The translations under genes and the position numbers were made by a program. The notes beneath the pieces were generated by a model. It had not been told where the DNA came from and made no database searches. It saw nothing but the letters and a program-made list of their open reading frames with translations. Positions 42,991 through 53,711 of a stretch of 64,000 bases of DNA are shown piece after piece. The stretch is from Solanum dulcamara (lineage: Eukaryota; Streptophyta; Magnoliopsida; Solanales; Solanaceae), in assembly GCF_947179165.1 (NCBI RefSeq), contig NC_077240.1, positions 5,506,001-5,570,000 of the forward strand, written 5' to 3'. Each line of letters begins with the position of its first letter. Position 1 is the stretch's first letter.

Positions 42991-43983
42991 ATGGCAAATA
43001 TTTCAAAAATTGAATTTGTTGCTTTGGATATCTCTGGAAAAGATTACTCCTCATGGGCACTAGATGCCGAAATTCATCTTGAATCGATGGGTCTGGCAGA
43101 CACCATCAAAGATGATAACACGGCATCTAGTCAAGACCGTGCAAAAGCTATAATTTTCCTCCGCCACCATCTTGACGAGGGTCTTAAATTACAATATCTT
43201 ACATTAAAAGATCCCTTGAAATTGTGGAAAAATTTAAAAGAAAGGTATGACCACCTGAAGTTGGTCATGCTTCCACAAGCACGTTATGACTGGTTAAATC
43301 TGAGACTGATGGATTTTAAAAATATAACTGAATATAATTCTGCTTTATTTAGAATTATAGCTCAGTTAACTTTATGCGGAGATGAAATCACGGAACAAGA
43401 TAAACTTGAAAAAACATACTCCACATTTCCACCCGCGAATATGCTCCTGCAGCAGCAATATCGCGAAAAAGACTTTAAAAAATATTCTGAATTACTTTCT
43501 CACCTTCTTATTGCTGAAAGACATAATGAACTATTAATGAAAAATCATGATAGTCGGCCAGTTGGTTCTTTGCCACTCCCTAAAGTGAATCAGGCAAATT
43601 CTAACCAACGAGAAAGAGGCTATGGCCCCAGTCGTGGTTATGGTCGTGGTCGTAGTCAAAGAAGAAATTTTAATCATGATGCTCGGCTGGCACCGAGAAA
43701 TAACCAGCAATATAAAAGGCAGGGTAAAAAGCCAGAAGCTTTACCGAAGAATAATTCAGAAACAATATGTCATAGATGTGGAGGTGTGGGGCACTGGTCG
43801 CGTATTTGCCGGTCATCAAAACGCTTGGTTCAGCTATATCAGGCATCGTTAAAAAGGGCAGAAAATAATCCAGAGACAAATTTTATCTCTGAGGACAATA
43901 TTGAGCCCATGCATCTCGATGTAGCTGATTTCTTTAATTTTCCAGAAGTAAATATGAATGTTGATAAGCCCGATAATATTTAA
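42991..43983 (+). CDS. Copia-2 Gag, intact ORF (330 aa)
   Basis: Starts MANISKIEFVALDISGKDYS; residues 1-190 are a UBN2/gag-type region (LKDPLKLWKNLKERYDHLK). A basic RGYGRGRSQRRN stretch and the zinc knuckle CHRCGGVGHWSRIC (about residues 260-273) follow. The ORF is uninterrupted and ends TAA at 43981. The protein would assemble the virus-like particle and bind element RNA. Pol lies in another frame, so this ORF as read gives Gag alone. Confidence 0.9.
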   Translation: MANISKIEFVALDISGKDYSSWALDAEIHLESMGLADTIKDDNTASSQDRAKAIIFLRHHLDEGLKLQYLTLKDPLKLWKNLKERYDHLKLVMLPQARYDWLNLRLMDFKNITEYNSALFRIIAQLTLCGDEITEQDKLEKTYSTFPPANMLLQQQYREKDFKKYSELLSHLLIAERHNELLMKNHDSRPVGSLPLPKVNQANSNQRERGYGPSRGYGRGRSQRRNFNHDARLAPRNNQQYKRQGKKPEALPKNNSETICHRCGGVGHWSRICRSSKRLVQLYQASLKRAENNPETNFISEDNIEPMHLDVADFFNFPEVNMNVDKPDNI

Positions 43984-44110
43984 ATAATTCTCTTTGTTGT
44001 TGTATGTATTAAATATTATATTTGTATTTTTCTAGCTCAATGTAATGAAATAAAACTTTGTATAATAAATCAGGTATTAATTATAATATTTACTTTCTTT
44101 CTTTTTGAAG
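43948..44110 (+). other. Predicted intron that would fuse Copia-2 gag to pol
   Basis: The donor CCAGAA|GTAAAT lies at a gag codon boundary. The acceptor follows a long pyrimidine run (ttactttctttctttttgaag). Removing these 163 AT-rich bases places gag (frame 1) in register with pol (frame 2) at 44111. Seen as sequence signals only. Confidence 0.5.
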
Positions 44111-47100
44111 AAAAATATGGAAATGCCTCAAATTTTATTTGGATCAATGATCAATTAAGAAGATATTTGTGTAATTGATAGTGGAACAACTCATGCTATT
44201 TTTAAAGACGAGAAATATTTTTCCAACTTGCTTAAAAGAAAAGCTAATGTTACTACGATATCTGGCAATTCCAAAATGATTGAAGACTCCGGAAGAGCTA
44301 CTATAATTCTGCCTAAAGGGACAAAAATTGTTATAGAAGATGCATTATTTTCTTCTAAATCTCCAAGAAACTTATTAAGTTTTAAAGATATCCGCAGAAA
44401 TGGATATCATGTTGAGACATTAAATGAAATGAATATTGAATATCTTGGTATAACCAAGAGTGTCTCAGGCCAGAAATATATTTTGGAAAAATTACCAACT
44501 CTGTTATCTGGCCTATATTATGCAAAAATTAGTGCAATTGAAGCAAATATGATCGTAAACCAGAAGTTTACTGATCCAAATATATTTGTGCTATGACATG
44601 ATCGAATAGGTCATCCTGGATCAATAATGATGAGACGAATTCTTGAAAATTCAACTGGACATCCGTTAAAGAACCAGAAGATTCTTACAAATGATGAATT
44701 TTCATGTGCTGCTTGTTATCAAGGCAAATTAATTGCCAGACCATCGACCCTCAAGGTTGGCATCGAATCTCCTGGCTTTTTAGAGCGTATACATGGAGAT
44801 ATATGTGGACCTATTCATCCACCTAGTGGATTGTTTAGATATTTTATGGTCCTAATAGATGCATCATCTAGATGGTCTCATGTGTGCTTATTATCATCTC
44901 GCAACCTGGCGTTTGCGAAATTGTTAGCACAAATAATAAGATTGAGAGCATAATTCCCAGATTATCCAATTAAGGCCATTCGCCTTGATAATGCTGGAGA
45001 ATTTACATCCCAAGCATTTAATGATTATTGCTTATCAATTGGGATAAAAATTGAACATCCTATTGCTCATGTTCATACTCAAAATGGCCTTGCAGAGTCA
45101 TTTATTAAGCGCCTACAATTGATAGCAAGACCTCTACTAATGAAAACAAAATTGCCAATTACTGTTTGGGGTCATGCTATCTTACATGCAGCAGCACTTG
45201 TCCGTCTCAGACCGACACATTATAATAAATACTCTCCATCGCAATTAGTATTTGGTCATGAACCAAATATAGCCCATTTAAGAATTTTTGGTTGTGCGGT
45301 ATATGTGCCTGTAGCACCACCACAACGTACAAAAATGGGCCCTCAACGAAAGTTGGGCATATATGTTGGGTTTGACTCACCCTCCATAATTCGATACCTT
45401 GAACCGTTGACTGGAGATTTATTCACTGCTCGATTTGCAGATTGTCGGTTTGATGAAACAATTTTCCCGCCATTAGGGTGAGAGAAAAAGGAACCCGAAA
45501 AAGAAAAAGAAATTGCGTGGAAAGTTTCATCACTATCACATTTTGATCCACGTACCCGCACATATAAACAGGAGGTCCAGAAGATCATCCACTTGCAGAA
45601 AATAGCAAATCAAATGCCAGATGCATTTATTGATTTGAAACGGATAACTAAGTCACATATCCCTGCAGTGAATGTACCTATCCGGATTGATGTCCCAAAA
45701 GGACCGTCTACAAGTATCATAGCTTCTGAATCCCAAACACGCCAGAAGCGTGGTAGACCGTTGGGTTCAAAGGATAAAAATCCTAGAAAGAGAAGCGTGA
45801 GAAATAATAAAGATGATACTACAATAGAACCTCCTGAAGAAGGCCAAGATTTGAGTAATCTTGATATTCCTGAAGAAATCAGTGAACCCGAGACTCAAGT
45901 GAATGAAGAACTTTCAATAAGTTCTTTCGGTGATCAGATAAAGTTAGATCGATCTAAAATCACGGTTGATAATGTTTTTGCATATAATGTTGCAATTAAC
46001 CTCATGCAAGATAGTGAAAGTCTTGAACCTAAATCCGTCGAAGATTGTCGACGTAGATGTGATTGGCCAGAATGGCAAAAGGCAATTCAATCAGAATTAG
46101 ACTCACTTGCTAAACGTGAGGTTTTTGGACCTGTAGTCCAAACCCCTGAAGGTGTAAAACCAGTTGGTTATAAATGGGTTTTTGTTAGAAAACGAAATGA
46201 GAGAAATAAAATTGTAAGATATAAGGCACGCCTTGTTGCACAAGGATTCTCTCAAAGACCCGGAGTCAATTATGAAGAAACATATTCACCAGTTATGGAT
46301 GGAATAACTTTTCGATATCTCATCAGTTTAGCTGTACATAAAAATCTTGAAATACATCTAATGGATGTAGTTACAACTTACCTTTATGGTTCACTTGATA
46401 ATAAAATTTACATGAAAATTCCAGATGGATTAAAATTGCCTAAAACATGTAAAAAGTCTCGGGAAATGTACTCAATAAAACTACAAAGATCATTATATGG
46501 TTTGAAACAATCAGGGCGCATGTGGTATAATCGCCTAAGTGAGTATTTAATAAATGAAGGCTATATTAATGATGTTATTTGTCCATGTGTTTTTATTAAG
46601 AAAACGGAATCAGAGTTTGTTATACTCGCCGTTTATGTTGATGACATAAATCTCATTGGAACCCCTGAAGAGGTCCAAAAGGCAATTGAATATCTAAAGA
46701 AAGAATTTGAAATGAAAGACCTTGGAAAGACAAAACTTTGTCTAGGTCTGCAAATTGAACATTTAGCAGATGGAGTTTTTGTCCATCAATCTGCCTACAC
46801 TGAGAAAATCTTAAAAAGATTTTACATGGACAAAGCACATCCATTAAGTACTCCAATGGTTGTTCGATCACTTGAAGTGGAAAAAGATCAATTTCGACCT
46901 CCAAGAGAGGATGAAGAAATTCTTGGTCCTGAAGTACCATATCTTAGTGCTATTGGTGCACTTATGTATCTTGCTAACGCAACTAGGCCTGATATAACAT
47001 TTTCTGTTAATTTGCTAGCAAGGTATAGTTCATCCCCAACGCGAAGGCATTGGAACGGTATCAAACATATTTTGCGATACCTGAAGGGTACTATTGATAT

Positions 47101-47635
47101 GGGTTTGTTTTATACTAACAAAGGTTGCGTAGACCTTATTGGTTATGTAGATGCAGGTTATTTATCAGACCCACATAAAGCTCGATCTCAGACAGGTTAT
47201 CTGTTTACACACGGAGGGACTGCTATATCATGGCGATCTACAAAACAGTCCATTGTTGCTACTTCTTCAAATCATGCTGAAATAATAGCAATTCATGAAG
47301 CAAGTAGAGAATGTGTGTGGTTGAGATCGATGATACAGTTCATCAAAAAAAGATGTGGTCTGGAAAATAATGTTAAAGTACCCACAATTATATTCGAAGA
47401 CAATGCCGCGTGTATAGCTCAATTGAAAGGTGGCTTCATAAAAGGAGACAGAACGAAACACATTTCACCAAAATTATTCTTCACACATGATCTTCAGAAG
47501 AACGGTGAAATTGATGTACAACAAGTTCGTTCAAGTGATAATCTTGCAGATTTATTCACAAAGGCATTACCAACATCAACTTTTGAGAAGCTAAGGCATA
47601 AGGTTGGAATGCGCCATCTCCAAAATATCAAATGA
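44111..47635 (+). pseudogene. Copia-2 pol with four premature stops
   Basis: One frame carries the whole pol region: protease-like DSGTTH (about 44177), integrase zinc domain (HDRIGHPG), integrase core with HGDICGP, RLDNAGEF and NGLAESF intact, reverse transcriptase with YVDD (about 46636) and RNase H (GYVDAGYLSDP, then VATSSNHAE). It ends MRHLQNIK-TGA at 47633. Stops are TAA 44156, TGA 44594, TAA 44951 and TGA 45479; there are no frameshifts. The reverse transcriptase/RNase H part (45593-47635, 680 aa) is open. Domain order is that of Copia. Confidence 0.9.
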
Positions 47636-47907
47636 AGTTTTCATCAGTGGGAGTAAAATACGCGCTGCACTCTTTTTTCCTTAACCAAGGTTTTGTCCCA
47701 CTGGGTTTTCCTGGTAAGGTTTTTAATGAGGCAGCAATCAAGGCGTATTATCAGATCTGTGTACTCTTTTTCCTTTATTAGGCTTTTCCCACTGGATTTT
47801 TTTCTAGTAAGGTTTTAACGAGACACAACATCAGAATAACTTAGTATATTATTTCTTGTAAAGTATTTTTTATGGAGGCACATTACACGTGGACATCCAA
47901 GGGGGAG

Positions 47908-48142
47908 TGTTAGATAGTGTGTTAAATTGGATATCCACTAATGAATTATTTAATATACATGGGGCCCACTGAAAGTGGGCAACCCACCAATTTCTAATCT
48001 TTTTCTAGGCTATATATAGCCTTGTTTTGGCATGGCAAGAGTGAAATAAGATACAGAAATAAGAACATTACTTTCTCCTATTTTCTTAATCTATTTTGTT
48101 CTAATTTTCTTCTTCTGAATTATTAATCTAGTCTATTTTACA
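47908..48142 (+). repeat. Copia-2 3' LTR
   Basis: 235 bp, identical by eye to 42675-42909, directly preceded by the purine tract ccaagggggag. Confidence 0.93.
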
Positions 48143-48150
48143 ATATTTTC

Positions 48151-48294
48151 TTCATTTTTAAGGAGTTCTTTCTAAAAAGTAAAGTATTTTTCCAAAATAT
48201 TGACCAAAGAACACACTCTCCTAAGCCACCATTTGGTTATAGATTTTGAATTAAATTTTAAAATTTAATTTTTTTGAAACTTCAAGTTCTATTT

Positions 48295-48333
<39 letters not shown>

Positions 48334-50870
48334 AGAACTTTTATGAGTGAAGTAGAAATTTCTCCAATTTGAAACTTTTATAAAAATTTTAAAATCTAAT
48401 AAAAAAACTTATGATCAATTAGCTACGGATTGTTTGGAAATCACTAGAATTATGGTTGGTTAAAGTAGCTCCTGAAAATATAATTTATTTAATTCGGTCA
48501 ATTTTGAGTCAGTTATTGACTTGTCTATTTATTAGCTCAATCTACTTTGATTATCCCATTTAAAAATTGGTTTATAATGGCTCAAATTAATCTATGAGAA
48601 ATCTAGTTAAAATATTTTTTTAAAATACTTTTATTTTTATATATATATTTCAAAACCATCGATTTTATTTTTTTTAAAAACCTAAAAATTGATTTGGCCG
48701 GTTCAATCGATTTTTTTAAAATCATTAATGTTCACACAATATATAATAGTATATTTAGTTAGAAAGATTAAAAAAAAGAGTTCTAGTTCATAACTTACGC
48801 AGCGCTTGTTTGATCGTATAGCAAAATAATTCAAGCATAATTTTATTTAGTGCTTGATTGACAATATTAAATAATATGTGCATTAGATCATCATGCATGA
48901 ATTAATATATATATTATTTTATATGTGATAAAACATAGAGTAAAAATGCATCGATTAAATTATTTACAAAAAAAAAAAACTAAGTAATTCCGCATATATA
49001 ATCATCATATAACTAGCATGTGAACTAAATGATCCTTTAATGTTAAGAAGCTGAATAAAAATTATTTACATCACAAATTTTTGTAATATTTGAAAAACTA
49101 TACTGCTAAAAAGTCATTTGACTCCTCGACTAATAATAGTGCAAAAGTAAGGAAACATAATTTTTTTTAGAAACAAGGTTTTTTTTCATGATAAATTAAT
49201 AAAAAATTTGTGTTAATAAAATATGTTTTTTTTTTCAATTCTATTCCTCCTGAACCAATTCAGTGGGAAATAAATTCTCATTAAAATATTAAAAATAATC
49301 ATTAAATATAATTTTTTTTCTTATTGATTCAATTAAAATACTTATGGCAATAATCATTCTCTAATTAAAAATTTTTAATAAAAAAAGTATTTTTTAAGTA
49401 GTTGTGTAGATAATTAATCTGGGTGAAAATATGAGTGTTCATGGTTCAATTTGTGTTGGCCTCTACCTAAAAGATAATCAAATTAGTTAAGCCTAGAAAA
49501 AACAGTACATAAAGCTAGCTAATTGTAGAGAATAGCTTTCTAACTTGCTAGAAAATACTATACAAAACATAAAGCAATAAGCCAATACCGAAAGCTAACT
49601 TTAGTAGAGAATAGAGTATCTTTCAACAACTAAAATACTATACAAACTTAAAACCATTATAGCAATATAAGCATATATGGTAAAATTTACACAGATGTAA
49701 TCTCATAGTAACTACACAGATACGGAGAAAAAGAATAAAAAATAGTAATATATACTATTACATATAAAATTATACGTAATTTTAAAACAATATTTATATT
49801 AATGATTTGATTCGATTTTAAAAATAATTTTATCAGTTTTTAATATTAAAAATCAAATCCAAGCTTTAAAAAACTCATTTTTTTCTTTGTGATATTTAAT
49901 TTGATTCGATTTTTCTGAATGGAAACATATGCACACATTCATCAAAAGGCCAAATAGTATTTATCAAAGTATCTATCAGAATTTGAATAATTTTATAATC
50001 GAAATTTTTGTTATCTGCGCCTGAGATTTTTGTTTCTCCTTTATGACGAGGGGACCATTTAGTACATGCTCCAAGATAATTATCTTAATAAGAAATATAA
50101 AAGCCCGATTAAACTATTTAATCATAATTAAAAAACTATTTTGATACCAAATTTATTGGTGCAAACTATCTGTCCATTTTGGCCACCAGGGAAGTTAATG
50201 AGAGCGACGAAGATTCAACTTAATTTAATTGACTTTAATTTAGCTAATGGGCAACAAGATCTTCGAACGCAACGTCATCAAGATATTTTAAACTAGTTTA
50301 GAGATTTTAGGTTGGAGTTACAAAAACAACAAAATTTCTGTGAATATCATAACATCAAGTGAAAAATGAAAATACCCACTACCTCCACATCCCACCACCA
50401 CAACAACAACCCCAAAAAAGAAACATATGCTAAAGGACAGAAACTGATGATATTTGTGACTTAACCCTCATCATATTTGTCAATAATTGAGGTGCTTAAA
50501 CACTTGAACAAGCCTTACTTATCAACATATGAGGTTCAAAATCTTATGGTTATCGAAATTTTAATATTCTTTTGGGTATATATTTATGTTTCATGTCAAA
50601 AAATACTCGTTCCATTGAAATCATAGCACTATGGCTATATCCGCTGCTTGTTAAGGTACAAGATTACTAGCTACAAACAAGCGAAAAAAGAAAGTATATA
50701 TACATAAATTATTGTCATGAACAAGTATGCATATTGCTGGAAACTAATTAGATTAGCTGGACCTATTGTGTCCTACATTAGAAATGAGCTTGGGATCTCT
50801 TAAGGCCCAATGTTTTGCAATTGCTGACTAAACTTGAAAATTAGAAGTGCTTCAGATGAATAACTGATAA

Positions 50871-50914
<44 letters not shown>

Positions 50915-51439
50915 CATAAGATATTCAATATGTTAAAGCTATTTAAATTATCTTCTCCATCTCACTTTATGTGATGACACGTGATTGATTATTGAGTTTT
51001 TATGAAGTTAATTTGACTTGAATATATTACTATTATATTATAGTGGTGGAAAGTAGACATTAGAGTAGAATTAATGGAATATATAGTTTGATATAGAAAA
51101 GGTTAAATTACAATTTTGATTTCGTTTGTTTTAATAAAAATTGAACAAACTAAAATTATTAGTGTAGTTGTGTGAAATATTCCTCTAAAGGAACTGTTCC
51201 TTGTTAACAATTTATCCGGACAATAAAACATTTTGCAACTTCAAAATATTTTTGGAACATTTTGCAACTTCCTAGAGTACTTGACATTCATTTGGCAGAA
51301 TATATTCCCCACACACACCTTGTTTGCTGGTCTCATTTTTCTTGTGGTATATAGAAACTAGAAACTATTCACATCAAAATTAACCAACAAAAAAAGAAGT
51401 GTTTATTTGCCAGTTGACTAAAACTATCTTTCAATAGCC
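48151..51439. other. Intergenic AT-rich DNA upstream of the bZIP gene
   Basis: No gene is supportable. An (AT)n microsatellite lies at 48299-48330 and an (AAT)n microsatellite at 50871-50911. A degenerate local duplication of about 100 bp is present at 49516-49640 (units containing gtagagaatag and aaatactatacaaa). The bZIP promoter should lie in the last few hundred bases; a ggtatatagaa motif at about 51346-51356 could be its TATA box. Confidence 0.5.
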
Positions 51440-52969
51440 ATGGACTTGACTTTTTCATGTAAAAAAGAAGACAAAGACTTGGATCGGTTGATAATGGATA
51501 ATGAACTTGACAAGCTCTATCAAAGTTTTAATAATTATAAGAAAAAGAGGTCCATGGATGATATAGATCCTGTAGATTTTATGGACAAGTACTTGGCGCA
51601 AAATAATTATGATGCACAATCCACTATTATGCAAATTTCTAGTGACTTTGAAGCGTTTGAAAGAAAAGAGTTGCCTTCAACAACCAAAACGTCAATAGAG
51701 TTCAATAACAATATTGATCAATTGGGAGAAAATAATGTACATGAGTTTGAGAGGATGGTCGAAGAAATGGAGCACTCTAGCATTGTGCATCCATCTTACA
51801 CTCCTTTTGTATGTTATAATGTTGCGTGTTATGAAGGAGATGGCGGGCAATTGATCAGTGGCTCTTCGAATTATGATCATGATGCACAATCAAGTAGTAT
51901 TATGCAAATTTCCAAGGATTTTGAAGAATTTGAAAGAATAAAACTTACTCCAGCAACAAAAACATTAATAGATTTCAATGACAATACCGATCAATTGGGA
52001 GAAGAGACTGAAAGGATGATTGAGGAAATGTCCTCAAGTAGCAATGTACATCCATCTTATAATGCTTTTGGCCTCGCAAATGATTCATCGAGCCCTGTTA
52101 TAAGGTACTTTTTCTGTGGCCAAACTAGCAATGTGGCTAAGGTTAATAACCATCGCAGAAAGAGGCAGAAAAGGAAATATAGAGGAGTCGTAATGAGTGA
52201 AGAACAGAGGCTTCTCAAAATGGCTAAACAAAAAATTAAGAACAGAGAGGTTGCAGCTAGATCACATGAGATGAGACTGGTAACTTAACTACATCATTTC
52301 TTTTATTTCATTATCTATTATCGCAAAAATTCTCTCATTCTAAATTGACACTCTCACTCCATCCTTTGTTTTGTTTGTTTTTTATTTTATAAGGCTCGTG
52401 AAGCATATTTGGAGTCTCAACATTTGGAGCTTCTTATGCAGAATGATTTCTTGAAAAAAATGGTTACGGTAAAATTTATTGACAATCAATCATTCACTTC
52501 TTCACTTTTTTTCCGTAAAGATACAACACTCGGAACTAATTCAACCCCCAAAACTTGCTCATGAGAGGAGTATTGCCCAATTCAATATAAGTAGACAATC
52601 AGTTCATTCCCTAACTAATGTGAGACTTTAACCTACTCTAACACCCCTTCATGCCTAGGCCCAACTGGAACATGGATAAGGGGTGTTAGAGTGGGTTAAA
52701 GTCTCACATTGATTGAAGAATGTTCTACTAATCTGCGTATATGAATTCGGACAATCCTCTCCTCAAGAGCTAACTGCTCGATTGAATTAGGTTCAAGTCT
52801 CATATCTTTACCATTTTGTTGCTTCAATATGAATTAAGTATCAGTTTCTTAAAGAACACTTTCACATCAATTTTTCTTTATTAACCAGTTTTTGGAAGAT
52901 CATAAGAGAGTAAATGTGCCGCCTGAACCATTGAGGAGGACCATCTCAGGACCGGTGTTGATTCAATGA
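51440..52969 (+). CDS. Divergent bZIP transcription factor (group A/ABF-like), 3 exons
   Basis: Exons 51440-52279, 52394-52468 and 52889-52969 (840, 75 and 81 bp; 331 aa plus TGA). All introns are GT-AG at phase 0. The C-terminal part is bZIP-like: a basic stretch HRRKRQKRKYR (about residues 238-248), then KNREVAARSHEMRL with Asn268, then leucines at 286, 293, 300 and 307 in perfect heptads across both exon junctions, spaced as in canonical bZIPs. The tail LRRTISGPV matches the conserved end of group A (ABF/AREB/ABI5) proteins. Odd points: the basic-region position that is normally Arg/Lys is His276, the usual group A N-terminal phosphorylation blocks are absent, and residues 58-123 and 148-210 are an internal duplication (DAQS-IMQIS-DFE-FER). 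It could be a functional but altered regulator or an early-stage pseudogene; the frame is open. Confidence 0.82.
52617..52710. repeat. Hairpin-forming inverted repeat in bZIP intron 2
   Basis: Arms of 31 bases (52617-52647, aatgtgagactttaacc..., and 52680-52710, ...ggttaaagtctcacatt) pair with about one mismatch around a 32-base loop. It is likely a mini-element; related gtgagactc sequence occurs in the TRIM-like LTR at 27358-27479. Confidence 0.75.
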
Positions 52970-53260
52970 AATTAGTGCACAATGGAATTGAATGGGTGGA
53001 AAAAGTTAGGTAAGTGAAGAAGCACAAGAGGAAAATGCCAAGGAAAAAAAAAAGGGAAACAAAAACCTATCCTTTGTTGGCTCATAAGTGGCTGAAAATA
53101 ACTTATTTTCAGTTTTTTGAAGGAAAAAGGGTTATATTTGTGCTTGTACTCTCACAAATAGATCATATTTATCCTTTGTTATATTTTTTCAACGTATTTG
53201 CCTTTTTCATCCAACTTTAGGATCACATTTGTCCTTATAGTCTCAAAAAGGGTCATATTT

Positions 53261-53466
53261 TGTAAAAATTAAAGAGAGAAGAACTGAGATAAATTTTCTG
53301 TGTGTATTTATGCCATGTACATTTAGTTTATATAGAACTATACAATGGAGACAAGAAGATATGGGCTGCAAAATCTGTACAAAATTCTACTCTATATGCC
53401 CATAACTATATGGGCATAAATATATTAAATGTATATTTTAAATTTGCTTGTGGTATATTATATATA

Positions 53467-53516
<50 letters not shown>

Positions 53517-53711
53517 GTTATGTGGAGGAGAAGTCTCCACGTGTATGCTGAAGAGTCTTAAACTCTTCAGCTTCTTCTATGCTTGTCCTCATCTCTTTCT
53601 CTTCTTTTTCTTTGCTCTGCAGCTTTCATTTTCCTCTTCTTCTCTTCTTCTGCTTTCATTTTCTTCTTCTTCTCTTCTTCTGCTTTGGTGCAATATTCTT
53701 CTTCTCCAACA
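53261..53711 (-). repeat. Copia-3 3' LTR
   Basis: 451 bp; on the minus strand it starts tgttggagaag and ends aatttttaca. It contains an (AT)n tract (about 53458-53515) and a purine-rich GAAGAA block with a doubled unit of about 30 bases at its start. Confidence 0.93.

Larger units (their letters stand above)
42668..48150 (+). mobile_element. Copia-2: young LTR retrotransposon with identical LTRs
   Basis: The element runs 42675-48142 (5468 bp). The two 235-bp LTRs are identical by eye. The sequence tattttc flanks both ends (42668-42674 and 48144-48150, one base offset on the right). gag and pol are in separate frames with a 134-bp gap. A polypurine tract (aagggggag) abuts the 3' LTR. The primer-binding region after the 5' LTR is not the usual tggtatcagagc. 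It lies between the MADS and bZIP genes. Confidence 0.93.
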
